Assembly: GCA_002869635.1 (NCBI GenBank)
Contig: PKUF01000065.1
Location: 1 to 36,273, forward strand
DNA: 36,273 nucleotides
Direction of reading: 5' to 3'
Source: Desulfuromonas sp.
GTDB lineage: Bacteria > Desulfobacterota > Desulfuromonadia > Desulfuromonadales > BM515
The notes under the pieces are model-generated. The model did not search any database and was not told where the DNA came from. It worked only from the letters and a program-made list of their open reading frames with translations. This document shows, in pieces, positions 26,630-35,078 of the stretch (positions are counted from its first letter, which is position 1; each line of letters starts with the position of its first letter). Both the position numbers and the translations under genes were made by a program.

Positions 26630-27880
26630 ATGATCGATCAGCTTCACCACACCCTAAAAAACTGCCCCTCTCCCACCAGTTCACCACTGCGCCTGCAGGT
26701 CAGCAACTCAGCCGCCGCCAGCTTGCACCGGGGTCACCCCTGGCTCTATGCCGAGAAGATCACGGAACAGGGGCGCGAGGGGAGACCGGGAGAACTCGCC
26801 GTGGTCTATGACGGCAAGAAGCGCTTTGTGGCGCTGGGGCTCTATGATCCGACTTCCCCCTTACGGCTACGCGCTTTGCGCACCAGCCAACCCGGCCCTA
26901 TTGATGCGTCGTTCTTCGCCGAACGGATCATCCGCGCTCTCGAACGACGGCGGCCTCTGCTGGCGACTGAAACGGACGGCTATCGCATGATCCACGGCGA
27001 AAGCGACGCCCTGCCGGGGCTGGTCGTCGATCGCTACGCCGGCACAGCCGTAGTGAAGATCTACACCCTGGCTTGGGCTCCTTACCTGGCGTGGATTCTC
27101 GAGAACCTGCTGAACCAGCAACCGCTGGAGCGGATCGTTCTGCGCCTGAGCCGCAGCGTTAAAGAGCATCCCGAGTTCCTCTATGGCCTGAGCGACGGAC
27201 AGATCCTCTGCGGCCCTCCCATCACCAATACGCTCACCTGCCTTGAGAACGGCCTGCGCTTTGAGGTCGATCCGGTCCGCGGTCAGAAGACCGGCTTTTT
27301 TCTCGACCAGCGCGACAACCGCGCCCGGGTGCAGCAGATGGCCAAGGGGCGTACGGTTTTGAACGCCTTCTCCTACAACGGCGGGTTTTCTCTTGCCGCC
27401 GCCCGTGGGGGCGCTCGTGAGGTCACCAGCCTCGACCAGAGCGGCCCGGCCCTCGCCTCAAGTCAGCGCAACTTCGCCCTCAACGCCCATATCCCGGCGG
27501 TGGCCGCGGCCCAACATCACATCCTTGAAGATGACGCCTTCAAGGCGATGGCCCGTCTCGCTCAGCAGGGACGCACCTTTGACCTCGTGATCGTCGACCC
27601 CCCGGCTTTTGCCGTGCGCCGTTCTCAACTAAAACAAGCGCTTGCTGCTTACGGTCGCCTAGCCCATCTCGCCGTCAAGCTTCTCGCCAAAAACGGCGAT
27701 ATCGTCCTCGCCTCCTGCTCCAACCCCGTCTCCCCTGAGGATTTCCGCCGCACCATGTGCGAGGCCGCCACCCAGGCCGGACGCCCCTTACGCCAGATTC
27801 AAGAGACCGCCCACGCCCTCGACCACCCCCTCGATTTCACCGAGAGTCGTTACCTTAAGTGTCTCTTTGCCACATGCTAA
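26630..27880 (+). CDS. rlmI: RlmI-like rRNA large-subunit cytosine-C5 methyltransferase
   Basis: This is a 416-residue protein. The N-terminal PUA domain (about 20-100) reads RLQVSNSAAASLHRGHPWLYAEKI; a central EEHAD-like domain contains YRMIHGESDALPGLVVDRY. The Rossmann methyltransferase domain has the SAM motif NAFSYNGGFSLAAARGGA, then SLDQS, the VDPPAF motif IV, and ASCSNPVS with the likely catalytic Cys. E. coli RlmI makes m5C1962 in 23S rRNA. This protein is about 20 residues longer at its N-terminus, so the true start may be a little downstream. The close relative RlmK/RlmL is an alternative, but the PUA domain favours RlmI. Confidence 0.88.
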   Translation: MIDQLHHTLKNCPSPTSSPLRLQVSNSAAASLHRGHPWLYAEKITEQGREGRPGELAVVYDGKKRFVALGLYDPTSPLRLRALRTSQPGPIDASFFAERIIRALERRRPLLATETDGYRMIHGESDALPGLVVDRYAGTAVVKIYTLAWAPYLAWILENLLNQQPLERIVLRLSRSVKEHPEFLYGLSDGQILCGPPITNTLTCLENGLRFEVDPVRGQKTGFFLDQRDNRARVQQMAKGRTVLNAFSYNGGFSLAAARGGAREVTSLDQSGPALASSQRNFALNAHIPAVAAAQHHILEDDAFKAMARLAQQGRTFDLVIVDPPAFAVRRSQLKQALAAYGRLAHLAVKLLAKNGDIVLASCSNPVSPEDFRRTMCEAATQAGRPLRQIQETAHALDHPLDFTESRYLKCLFATC

Positions 27881-28051
27881 AACACCTTGAACCTTCAAAA
27901 ACCAGAAGGCCATGTAAGAATCGACACAATTGAGACCAATCTAATATTAATTCAAACAAACACGACTGATTTGCTCGCGGTATTTAAGATTTTTATCAGC
28001 GACCGTAATTATAATCCCCCCCCTAAAGACTCAAGCTATTCTGGAGGGGAA

Positions 28052-28474
28052 ATGAACATTCTTGTTGTCGATGATGATCTGTTGACCCGCAAAGTCCTTG
28101 ATACCTGCATAAGAAAGAACGGACATGAGTGCACCTGCGTCAGCAATGGCGAAGAGGCTCTGAGAGCCATCGAGGAGAACACGTACTGCCTTGTCTTTAT
28201 GGATCTCAACATGCCGGTGATGGACGGAATCACTGCAACCAAAAAAATCAGGCAGGGTGCTTGTGGTTTTATCAATAAGAGAATTCCTATCATCGCGGCC
28301 ACTGCCGAAACAACCAGCTCTTTTCAGTTGCAACGTAATGGGTTCACCAACTACCTCCGTAAACCCTTCTTCTTCAACAGCATCGAAGCGACCCTAGCAA
28401 GCTTTGGCTCCTGCAAAGACTATCTGGCGACTCCGCAACATCAGAACTGCCAGAGTCGATGCTACATGCTTTGA
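28052..28474 (+). CDS. Stand-alone response-regulator receiver
   Basis: This is a 140-residue CheY-like protein with one receiver domain and no output domain. The active site is complete: acidic D7/D8/D9, phospho-acceptor D51 in VFMDLNMPVMDG, T84 in AATAE, and K104 in LRKPF. A 20-residue tail with three Cys follows. It resembles the receivers of hybrid kinases, so it may serve in a phosphorelay; partner kinases could be the receiver-less Cache kinase at 16536-18824 or one elsewhere. The ATG at 28052 has GGAGGGG three bases upstream; a longer in-frame reading to 27887 has a low-complexity, AT-rich leader and is not favoured. A strong terminator follows. Confidence 0.9.
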   Translation: MNILVVDDDLLTRKVLDTCIRKNGHECTCVSNGEEALRAIEENTYCLVFMDLNMPVMDGITATKKIRQGACGFINKRIPIIAATAETTSSFQLQRNGFTNYLRKPFFFNSIEATLASFGSCKDYLATPQHQNCQSRCYML

Positions 28475-28533
28475 GGCACCTCTCAGACAGATGAGACGTG
28501 AGTTGACACGTTGCGCGCCAAAACACTGCCAAC

Positions 28534-28576
28534 AAAAAAGGCGACTCCGAACAACACGTTCGGAGTCGCCTTTTTT
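28534..28576. terminator. Bidirectional intrinsic terminator
   Basis: A perfect inverted repeat with a 13-bp GC-rich core (GGCGACTCCGAAC) has a five-base loop. It is flanked by A6 on one side and T6 on the other. It separates the plus-strand receiver gene from the minus-strand SulP gene and can work in both directions. Confidence 0.95.
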
Positions 28577-28594
28577 ACTATCACACATTCATTG

Positions 28595-30124
28595 CTAGGC
28601 CAATGAATCGACCGCCACGCGGTAGCGCGGGTCTTCAATCACATTGACCTCGATCATGCTCCCGGCATTGGCGAGCAGTGAGCGGCACTCGGGGCTGAGG
28701 TGTTTGAGCCGCAGACGCTTCCCTTGCGCCAGATAGCGCTCGGTCAGACTGTTGATCGCCTCAAGTCCGGAGTGAGCACAGACCCGTGAGCCGCGAAAAT
28801 CGATCACCACTTCATCAGGGTCGTCGTTCGGGCTGAACTGATCGTGAAAGGAACGCACCGAACCGAAGAAGAGCGGCCCGTTGAGGCGATAGATCTTTAT
28901 CCCATTGCCACCAAGAGAGGTCTCGGCGTAGATGCGGCGGGCATTTTGCCAGGCAAAAACCAGAGCCGAAACGATGACACCGACGGCGACGGCGATCGCC
29001 AGATCGGTAAAGACCGTCACCGCCGAGACCAACACCAGCACCAGCGCGTCACTGAGTGGAATCTTGTGGAGAATGCGCAGGCTGGTCCAGGCGAAGGTCC
29101 CGACCACCACCATGAACATCACCCCGGTCAACGCCGCCAGCGGAATCATCTCGATGAAGCTTGAGGCAAAGACGATAAAGACCAGCAGCGCCAGCGCCGC
29201 CGTGATCCCCGAGAGGCGACCACGACCACCGGAGTTGATATTGATGATGCTCTGACCGATCATGGCGCACCCCCCCATCCCGCCGAAAAAGCCGGTGACG
29301 ATGTTGGCAACCCCCTGCCCGATGCATTCACGATTGCCCCGCCCGCGGGTCTCGGTGATCTCATCGACCAGAGTCAGGGTCATGAGCGACTCAATCAGGC
29401 CAATCGAGGCGAGGATCACCGCGTAGGGGAGGATGATCAGCAGGTTTTCAACACTTGGCGTCACCAGCGGCAGATGCCAAGTTGGCAGCCCCCCCGCCAC
29501 CGAGGCGAGATCACCGACGGTTCGGGTATCAAGATCGAAACCGTGCACCAGCGCCGTGACGATGAGGATCGCTGCCAACGCCGAAGGGAAGGCGAGGGTC
29601 AGTTTGGGGAGCAAAACGATGATCGCCATGGTCAACGCCACCAGCCCAAGCATCCAATAGAGGGAGGGGCCCTGCAGCCACTGCATCGTCCCTGAGGCAT
29701 CGGCGACCTTGAATTGGCCGAGTTGGGCGAGAAAGATGACGATGGCCAGCCCGTTGACGAAACCGAGCATCACCGGATGGGGGATGAGGCGGATGAACTT
29801 GCCGAGCTTGAGCAGCCCGGCCGAGACCTGAATGATCCCCATCAAGACCACCGTGGCAAAGAGGTATTCCACCCCGTGCTCGGCGACCAGATCGACCATC
29901 ACCACCGCCAGCGCCCCGGTTGCACCGGAGATCATCCCCGGACGTCCACCGATGACCGCCGTGATCAATCCCACCATAAAGGCGGCATAGAGCCCGACCA
30001 GCGGGGCGACCCCAGCGACAAAGGCAAAAGCAACCGCCTCGGGTACCAAGGCCAGAGCGACGGTCAGCCCTGAAAGGAGGTCGGCTTTGCTGCTGGCGCT
30101 TTTTCTGACGATAAAATCAAACAT
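28595..30124 (-). CDS. SulP (SLC26)-family inorganic anion transporter with STAS domain
   Basis: This is a 509-residue inner-membrane transporter. It has about 10-12 hydrophobic segments, with the SulP signatures [53 protein letters not shown] and [22 protein letters not shown]-terminal STAS domain (about 415-505) includes [15 protein letters not shown] and [19 protein letters not shown]. Family members carry sulfate, bicarbonate, chloride or dicarboxylates; the substrate here is open. No carbonic anhydrase or sulfate-assimilation gene is adjacent. It is monocistronic, with a candidate promoter upstream and a strong terminator downstream. Confidence 0.95.
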   Translation of the reverse strand: MFDFIVRKSASSKADLLSGLTVALALVPEAVAFAFVAGVAPLVGLYAAFMVGLITAVIGGRPGMISGATGALAVVMVDLVAEHGVEYLFATVVLMGIIQVSAGLLKLGKFIRLIPHPVMLGFVNGLAIVIFLAQLGQFKVADASGTMQWLQGPSLYWMLGLVALTMAIIVLLPKLTLAFPSALAAILIVTALVHGFDLDTRTVGDLASVAGGLPTWHLPLVTPSVENLLIILPYAVILASIGLIESLMTLTLVDEITETRGRGNRECIGQGVANIVTGFFGGMGGCAMIGQSIININSGGRGRLSGITAALALLVFIVFASSFIEMIPLAALTGVMFMVVVGTFAWTSLRILHKIPLSDALVLVLVSAVTVFTDLAIAVAVGVIVSALVFAWQNARRIYAETSLGGNGIKIYRLNGPLFFGSVRSFHDQFSPNDDPDEVVIDFRGSRVCAHSGLEAINSLTERYLAQGKRLRLKHLSPECRSLLANAGSMIEVNVIEDPRYRVAVDSLA

Positions 30125-30166
30125 TACCTATCCCTAACTTCTCGGATTTACGTGAAAAAAACGCTA

Positions 30167-30195
30167 ACCATAGTCCTTTGGGGGGATGGAGACAA
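30167..30195 (-). promoter_or_regulatory. Candidate sigma-70 promoter of the SulP gene
   Basis: On the minus strand, TTGTCT (30195-30190) and TATGGT (30172-30167) are separated by 17 bases. They lie about 45 bases before the SulP start codon, in the divergent gap with the acyltransferase gene. Confidence 0.45.
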
Positions 30196-30205
30196 GGGAA
30201 ATCTC

Positions 30206-30217
30206 CCCGCGCGCGGG
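30206..30217. repeat. 12-bp GC palindrome
   Basis: CCCGCGCGCGGG is a perfect palindrome next to the SulP promoter and about 40 bases upstream of the acyltransferase promoter. It could be an operator or a chance GC-rich repeat. Confidence 0.4.
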
Positions 30218-30251
30218 TATACACCCCCCACTCCTGCGTTCAAAAACAAAT

Positions 30252-30281
30252 TTGACATAGTAAAAATATCCACAATTAATA
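30252..30281 (+). promoter_or_regulatory. Candidate sigma-70 promoter of the acyltransferase gene
   Basis: TTGACA (30252-30257) is followed by TTAATA (30276-30281, 18-base spacer) in an AT-rich stretch. It lies inside a longer possible reading of the gene, which supports the downstream GTG start at 30323. Confidence 0.55.
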
Positions 30282-30322
30282 TAAGATGCCTGCCTCCATC
30301 CACACTCAAGGTGAGCATAAAC

Positions 30323-32323
30323 GTGAAATATAGAAGTGAAATTGACGGCTTAAGGGCATTGGCGGTCATTCCCGTCATTCTTTTTCATGCCGGGATCAAA
30401 CCGTTTGCGGGGGGCTTTGTCGGGGTCGATATCTTTTTTGTGATCAGCGGCTATCTCATCACAACCATTCTGTTCTCAGAGATGGAGGATGACCGATTCT
30501 CCATCGTCAACTTCTATGAACGACGGGCCCGCAGAATCGTCCCGGCCCTCTTTTTTGTCATCCTTTGTTGCCTGCCATTTTCCTGGATCTGGCTCTCATC
30601 CTCTGACCTGAAAGACTTCAGCCAGAGCCTGATGGCTGTCGTCTCTTTTTCTTCCAACATTCTTTTCTGGCATGAGAGCGGTTATTTCGAAACCGCCGCA
30701 GAGCTAAAACCGCTGCTTCACACATGGAGTCTGGCGGTTGAAGAGCAGTACTATATCGTCTTCCCCCTCATCCTTTTGCTTTTGTGGAAACTCAGACGAC
30801 GCTGGATCTTCTGCGCCATCTTCGCTGCGGCCATGCTCAGCCTGATCGCAGCCCAATGGGGCGCCTACAACATCCCTTCAGCCGCCTTCTTTCTGTTGCC
30901 CTTTCGCTTTTGGGAGCTCGCCATCGGGGCGCTCATCGCTCTCTACCTTCAGTACCGCCCGGCACAGCCAAACCTTTTATCGCAAAGTAGAAAAACCCGA
31001 GAGCTGCTCGGTCTGATCGGTCTCTCTCTGATTTTTTATTCGATCTTCAGCTTTGACAAAGCGACGCCCTTTCCTAGCCTTTACGCCTTAGCGCCAACCC
31101 TGGGAACAGGTCTGATCATTTTATGTTCAACCACTGAAACCTGGGTCAGCAAGATACTCTCAACCAAACCGCTTGTCGGCATCGGGCTGCTGAGCTACAG
31201 CGCCTATCTCTGGCACCAGCCGCTCTTTGTCTTTGCCCGGCACCAGCACCATGGCACACCGAAGCTCTCGACGTTACTGACCCTCTGCCTGGTATCCCTC
31301 GCCCTCGCCTACCTGATCTGGCGTTTCGTTGAGATTCCCTTTCGCAACAAGAACCTCTTTACCCGAAAACGGATCTTCAATCTCACCCTCTGTGGCTCAC
31401 TCGCACTTGCCATCGCAGGCTATACGGGACACGCCAATGAGGGGTTCACCGGAAGGGTCTCTCTTGAGAAAAGAAAGATCGAGGCGTTCAGGAGATACGA
31501 CTTTGCCTCTTTCTACAGGCTCGGAGACTGTTTTTTACGGCAGGAGCAGACCTACGCCGACTTTTCATCGGCGTGCTATGACGGCTCGATTTCAGACAGA
31601 GCGATGATCTGGGGGGATTCCCACGCGGCCGCCTTGTCATACGGGCTGAGCCAGAACGCCACGGAGCTCATCCAGATCACCAGCGGCAGCTGCCCTCCGC
31701 TGGTCGGCCTGACGCTCGACAAACAGCAAACCTGTACGGACATCAATGATTTCGCTCTCAAAACCATCGAGACCTACCTCCCGCAAAAGATCTACCTTCA
31801 TGCCAACTGGCTGCTGTATCAAAATGAAGAGATCATCAAAAACAACGCCGCCCTCACAGGCTATCTACAATCGACGCTGCGTGAGATTGCTAAGCGTTCC
31901 CCAAACTCTGAAGTCTCCGTTGTCGGTGGCGTACCCCAGTGGGAGAAAAGCCTGCCCGATGTGTTAATCAAAAAGTCCCTCAAAGTAGATCAGACGATCA
32001 ATCTGCCGCTCGAGAAGAAGACTTACCACGCCCTGACCCACATCGACACCGCCCTCAAAGCCTGCACAACTGAGGCCGAGGCAACCTTTGTCTCTCCCCT
32101 TGAGCTCTTATGTGTGGCCGACCTCTGCCCGGCCGTGATCGGGGAGCAGGGCGCTTTTTCACCGACGGCGTGGGATTACGGTCACCTGACGGCGGAAGGC
32201 TCTGTTCTGCTGGCAGACAAAGTCGAGACACGGGCAGAAAACCTCATGACTCCGGCCAAGATCAAACTCGTTCAGGGGACGCCACCACCTGAAGCGCCCT
32301 CCCCTGCCCCTTCACGATTCTGA
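30323..32323 (+). CDS. OafA/YrhL-type O-acyltransferase with C-terminal SGNH domain
   Basis: This is a 666-residue membrane enzyme that probably acylates a cell-surface polysaccharide such as LPS O-antigen. The N-terminal acyltransferase-3 domain (about 1-370) starts YRSEIDGLRALAVIPVILFH with the catalytic-type H22, then GFVGVDIFFVISGYLI and FYERRARRIVPALF, and contains about ten membrane helices. The periplasmic SGNH domain has GDSH (431-434, nucleophile S433) and D618-Y-G-H621. Such fusions transfer acetyl groups across the membrane and then to sugar. The family normally starts at MKYRSEIDGL; here that is GTG at 30323, with AAGGTG upstream. An ATG at 30152 would add 57 non-homologous residues. 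No glycosyltransferases are adjacent. Confidence 0.93.
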   Translation: MKYRSEIDGLRALAVIPVILFHAGIKPFAGGFVGVDIFFVISGYLITTILFSEMEDDRFSIVNFYERRARRIVPALFFVILCCLPFSWIWLSSSDLKDFSQSLMAVVSFSSNILFWHESGYFETAAELKPLLHTWSLAVEEQYYIVFPLILLLLWKLRRRWIFCAIFAAAMLSLIAAQWGAYNIPSAAFFLLPFRFWELAIGALIALYLQYRPAQPNLLSQSRKTRELLGLIGLSLIFYSIFSFDKATPFPSLYALAPTLGTGLIILCSTTETWVSKILSTKPLVGIGLLSYSAYLWHQPLFVFARHQHHGTPKLSTLLTLCLVSLALAYLIWRFVEIPFRNKNLFTRKRIFNLTLCGSLALAIAGYTGHANEGFTGRVSLEKRKIEAFRRYDFASFYRLGDCFLRQEQTYADFSSACYDGSISDRAMIWGDSHAAALSYGLSQNATELIQITSGSCPPLVGLTLDKQQTCTDINDFALKTIETYLPQKIYLHANWLLYQNEEIIKNNAALTGYLQSTLREIAKRSPNSEVSVVGGVPQWEKSLPDVLIKKSLKVDQTINLPLEKKTYHALTHIDTALKACTTEAEATFVSPLELLCVADLCPAVIGEQGAFSPTAWDYGHLTAEGSVLLADKVETRAENLMTPAKIKLVQGTPPPEAPSPAPSRF

Positions 32324-32351
32324 CCCCTCTCAGACGATACATCGCAAAAGA

Positions 32352-32383
32352 AAACGGCCCCGAGCGATCACCCGAGGCCGTTT
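32352..32383. terminator. Probable bidirectional terminator
   Basis: An 8-bp outer stem (AAACGGCC/GGCCGTTT) with a partly paired CCGAG inner region and six-base tip lies between the convergent acyltransferase and potassium-channel genes. T-tracts are short, so it is weaker than the other terminators here. Confidence 0.65.
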
Positions 32384-32414
32384 CGAATCATCTCCGTGGA
32401 GAGACCTACCTTCC

Positions 32415-34118
32415 TTAGCGCCCGCTCCCCCGTCCGAACTCTCGGTCGAACGTCTCTTCCTGTTCGGGACTCCCGATCAGCAGCAACTCCCCCCCCATCA
32501 GCAGTGTCTCAGGTTGAGGTGAGAGCTGAGCCGCCTCCTCTCCCTTTGTCGGCAACAAGGCGACCACCGAGCAGCCACAGCGAGGGCGAATCTGCGAATC
32601 GATCAGGCTCTTGCCGACGAGAGACTCCGGCAGCGCCCGGCGAAAAACACTCACCCCCTCGGTCACAAAAGCCGATGCCTTCGCCTCGAGAAGATTGAGA
32701 AGGATGCTCGCCCCCACCGAAGCGTTGGAGACGACAAAATCGGCCCCGGCAGCATAGAGCTGGTCGACGTTCTCCTCCCGGTTGGCCCGCGCCACCACCC
32801 GCAGATGCGGCTGAAGTTGGCGGCTGGCGAGGGTCAAAAAGACATTGGTGTTATCGTCGTTGGTGGTGACGATCAGGCCTCGAGCCCGATCAATCCCCGC
32901 CTGCTGCAGGGTGCGCCGGGCTGTGGCGTCGCCGTAAATCGGCACATGCTCGGAACAGGCCTGATTCTCGGCCCGATCAACGAGAATAAAGGGGACCGGG
33001 CGCCGTTCGAGAAAACCAGCGGCGGCACAGCCGACCCGGCCATGCCCGAGAATGAAGATAAGATCATCAGCAGAGCACTCCCCGGTCACCTGCTCCAGAG
33101 CATCGAGTTGGGCTCGACTCCCGGCAAGCATCATCAAGGCATGATCATCAAGAACCGTCTCCGGCGTCGGAATGGTAAAGGTTCCTCGCGACCAGAGACC
33201 GATCACCGCCAGCCCGGTCCGTTGCCGCACCTGCGCCTCGGTGAGCGTCTTTCCCGAAAAGGGGGTACCGTGCACCGGCACCTCGGCGATCTGCAGTTCA
33301 CCGAAGGAGTCGAGAACATGCGCCAGAGCCCCGCGGGTCGTGGCGCGAGTGGCGAGGTAACGGCCGAGAATCCGGTGCAGCGGCACCACTTGGGTCGCCC
33401 CCGCCTGACGCAGAAGATCGGCGTGTTCGAAATCATCCACCGTCACCGCAATCGGGGTCTGACACTGAGCCCGCACCGCCAGACAGATGTTGGCGTTCTC
33501 CGGATCGCTCAGGTTGGCGACGATATAACGGGCCGAGGCGACCCGTACCCCCCGCAGAACCTCTGGATCGGTCGGCGCCCCGCAGACCACGCGAATCCCC
33601 TCATTCTCCTCCAACCGCAGCGCCTCGTCATAATCATCGGTCACCACCACAAAAGGGATCGCTCGCGCCTGGAGCTGGTGCATGAAACTGCGCGTCACCG
33701 GATCGATGCCGAAGACCAACACGTGCCCCTGCTCTGTCGCCTCAAGTTCCAGCGTCGGACGGTAGCGCAGACGGCGCTCGATCCACGGCGCAAGAAAGAG
33801 CGAAACCATCCCAAAAGGGAGGATGATCAAAAGGAAGATCACCCCCGAGACCGTCACCACCCCGGCAAAGATATAGCCGGGATCGCTGTGAAAGGTGATA
33901 TCCCCGAAACCGAGGGTGGTCATCACCGTAATGGTCCAGTAGACCCCGGCGACAAAAGAGAATTCCCGCCCCTCCAGAGACCACATCAAATGGCGAAAGA
34001 GAGCGGCGTAGGTGACGATCATCACCACGAGAAAGAGGCAGTAGGCAAGCAGAACCTTAAGGTTCTGCCGGGCGCGGCCGCGCAAAAAGTAGGCGAGTTC
34101 TGAAGCGATCGATTTCAT
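32415..34118 (-). CDS. Two-helix potassium channel with two RCK domains (GsuK-like)
   Basis: This is a 567-residue ion-channel protein. Two membrane helices (about 22-42 and 82-105) flank a pore with the filter TTLGFGD (67-73), a variant of TVGYGD. Two tandem RCK units follow: TrkA_N at about 130 (HVLVFGIDP) with TrkA_C at about 275-335, then a second TrkA_N at about 350 (DDLIFILGHGRVG) and a second TrkA_C at about 480-560. The second Rossmann domain keeps the full GHGRVG nucleotide motif, while the first is degraded (FGIDPV). The layout matches GsuK of Geobacter sulfurreducens, which is gated by ligands such as NAD and Ca2+. It is monocistronic, with a good promoter. Confidence 0.93.
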   Translation of the reverse strand: MKSIASELAYFLRGRARQNLKVLLAYCLFLVVMIVTYAALFRHLMWSLEGREFSFVAGVYWTITVMTTLGFGDITFHSDPGYIFAGVVTVSGVIFLLIILPFGMVSLFLAPWIERRLRYRPTLELEATEQGHVLVFGIDPVTRSFMHQLQARAIPFVVVTDDYDEALRLEENEGIRVVCGAPTDPEVLRGVRVASARYIVANLSDPENANICLAVRAQCQTPIAVTVDDFEHADLLRQAGATQVVPLHRILGRYLATRATTRGALAHVLDSFGELQIAEVPVHGTPFSGKTLTEAQVRQRTGLAVIGLWSRGTFTIPTPETVLDDHALMMLAGSRAQLDALEQVTGECSADDLIFILGHGRVGCAAAGFLERRPVPFILVDRAENQACSEHVPIYGDATARRTLQQAGIDRARGLIVTTNDDNTNVFLTLASRQLQPHLRVVARANREENVDQLYAAGADFVVSNASVGASILLNLLEAKASAFVTEGVSVFRRALPESLVGKSLIDSQIRPRCGCSVVALLPTKGEEAAQLSPQPETLLMGGELLLIGSPEQEETFDREFGRGSGR

Positions 34119-34154
34119 GGCAAGGCCTGAGGTTCAAAGGTGAGCGTTGCAGTG

Positions 34155-34184
34155 ACTATACAAAGTGTCACAACAGGGCGTCAA
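34155..34184 (-). promoter_or_regulatory. Candidate sigma-70 promoter of the channel gene
   Basis: On the minus strand, TTGACG (34184-34179) and TATAGT (34160-34155) are separated by 18 bases, about 37 bases before the start codon. Confidence 0.55.
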
Positions 34185-34203
34185 CCAACACCCTCCCGAA
34201 ATG

Positions 34204-34236
34204 AAAGCGGCCCCGAACTCATGTCGGGGCCGCTTT
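34204..34236 (-). terminator. Hairpin terminator beside the transposase element
   Basis: A 13-bp perfect stem, AAAGCGGCCCCGA/TCGGGGCCGCTTT, has a seven-base loop just outside the left inverted repeat. It probably stops minus-strand transcription leaving the transposase gene. It shares the GGCCCCGA core with the hairpin at 32352-32383. Confidence 0.75.
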
Positions 34237-34250
34237 GATACCAAGTCGCC

Positions 34251-34270
34251 AAAGGGACAGATCTATTGTT
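34251..34270 (+). repeat. Left inverted repeat of the transposase element
   Basis: AAAGGGACAGATCTATTGTT pairs as an inverted repeat with 34998-35017. The transposase stop codon (34263-34265) lies inside this repeat, so repeat and coding end overlap. Confidence 0.65.
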
Positions 34271-34958
34271 CTACCTTACGCGGCCGTCCTTGGCCCCGCA
34301 GCTCAATTCGGCGACCGAGACGGGCGGCTATCGTATCAACAAAGGCAGAACTGCCGGTGAGTTGACCACGCTGGACCGGGCGCATGATCGTCTCGCGTTC
34401 ATCCTCACTGATCGGTTTGGCAAGAACCTCGCGGTAAGCATGTGCGCGCTCCTCATCCGATCTCCCCAACCCTAACCACGCAGGATCACGATCAAGCCAC
34501 CCAAGGAACGATCCACCGAGATGCGCCGCCGCACTTGACCAGGGGTACGATTCCGGCGTGGCGCACATTCCGGCCTCTGCCGGATTGAGATCGACGTAAC
34601 GACAGCAGGCGAGCAAATAACTGTCATCCTCTATGGGGCTCGATTTGTAACGCCCCTCCCACAAGGTACCGCTACGCCCTTCCAGACGATTGACGTAGCG
34701 CGTCTGCCGCCCCGCCAATCGTTTCATCAGTTGTCCGAGCCGCTCGGCATTATCGCCGGGATCAACAACCAGATGGATATGGTTGGTCATCAGGCAGAAG
34801 GCGTAGAGTTTACAGTTGTAGAAGGTTTTCCACTCGGCGAGGTTGTCGAGGTAATAGCGGTAATCGTCAGACTCGGCAAAGACAGTCTGACGATTGTGCC
34901 CCCGCTGGATGATGTGGTGGGGGTAATTGGGGAGGGCAATGCGGGCTGAGCGTGGCAT
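34263..34958 (-). CDS. REP-associated tyrosine transposase-like protein (Y1_Tnp/RAYT)
   Basis: This is a 231-residue single-strand DNA transposase of the Y1 HUH superfamily. The start MPRSARIALPNYPHHIIQRG is characteristic. The HUH metal motif is NHIHLVV (H60, H62). The likely nucleophile is Y88 in RYVNRLEGRSG, followed by LWEGRYKSS and YVDLNPAEAG. The reading frame is intact. The C-terminal extension (about 160-231) has a GRSDEERAHAYREVL helix and a basic tail. Such proteins move or maintain small palindromic repeats and often occur as single copies. No strong ribosome site precedes the ATG, so expression may be low. Confidence 0.93.
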   Translation of the reverse strand: MPRSARIALPNYPHHIIQRGHNRQTVFAESDDYRYYLDNLAEWKTFYNCKLYAFCLMTNHIHLVVDPGDNAERLGQLMKRLAGRQTRYVNRLEGRSGTLWEGRYKSSPIEDDSYLLACCRYVDLNPAEAGMCATPESYPWSSAAAHLGGSFLGWLDRDPAWLGLGRSDEERAHAYREVLAKPISEDERETIMRPVQRGQLTGSSAFVDTIAARLGRRIELRGQGRPRKVEQ

Positions 34959-34997
34959 GAGTTGGATAGTGGCAAAATCCTCATGGCGATGTCAATA

Positions 34998-35017
34998 AAT
35001 AAATCTGTCCCCTTTTT
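34998..35017 (-). repeat. Right inverted repeat of the transposase element
   Basis: Read on the minus strand it begins AAAAAGGGGACAGATTTATT, matching the left repeat with one substitution in the 14-base core. It lies about 40 bases upstream of the transposase start. Confidence 0.65.
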
Positions 35018-35078
35018 ATGCTTTTTATGTTTAGGTGGAGTCGTTAGCTTTTAACGAGTGCCTCACTCTCTGAAGGGA

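Larger units (their letters stand above)
34251..35017 (-). mobile_element. Small Y1-transposase element bounded by inverted repeats
   Basis: A 767-base unit holds one transposase gene between near-identical inverted repeats. The left end has GGGACAGATCTATT (34254-34267) and the right end, read inverted, has GGGACAGATTTATT (34998-35011). They match at 13 of 14 positions, each preceded by an A-rich flank. No passenger gene and no clear target duplication were seen. Boundaries are approximate. Confidence 0.65.

Noticed and set aside
32805-34103. 432-codon plus-strand open frame opposite the potassium channel
   Set aside because: It is an antisense shadow rich in Arg, His, Pro and Gly without domains; the minus-strand channel has full motifs.
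34204-34236. Hairpin as a REP sequence cognate to the RAYT transposase
   Set aside because: It lacks a GTAG-like tetranucleotide foot and lies outside the inverted repeats. A terminator explains it better.
35041-35060. GTTAGC...TAACG motif as an integron attC or attachment site
   Set aside because: The core does not fit GTTRRRY, the stem is five base pairs, and no integrase is present.
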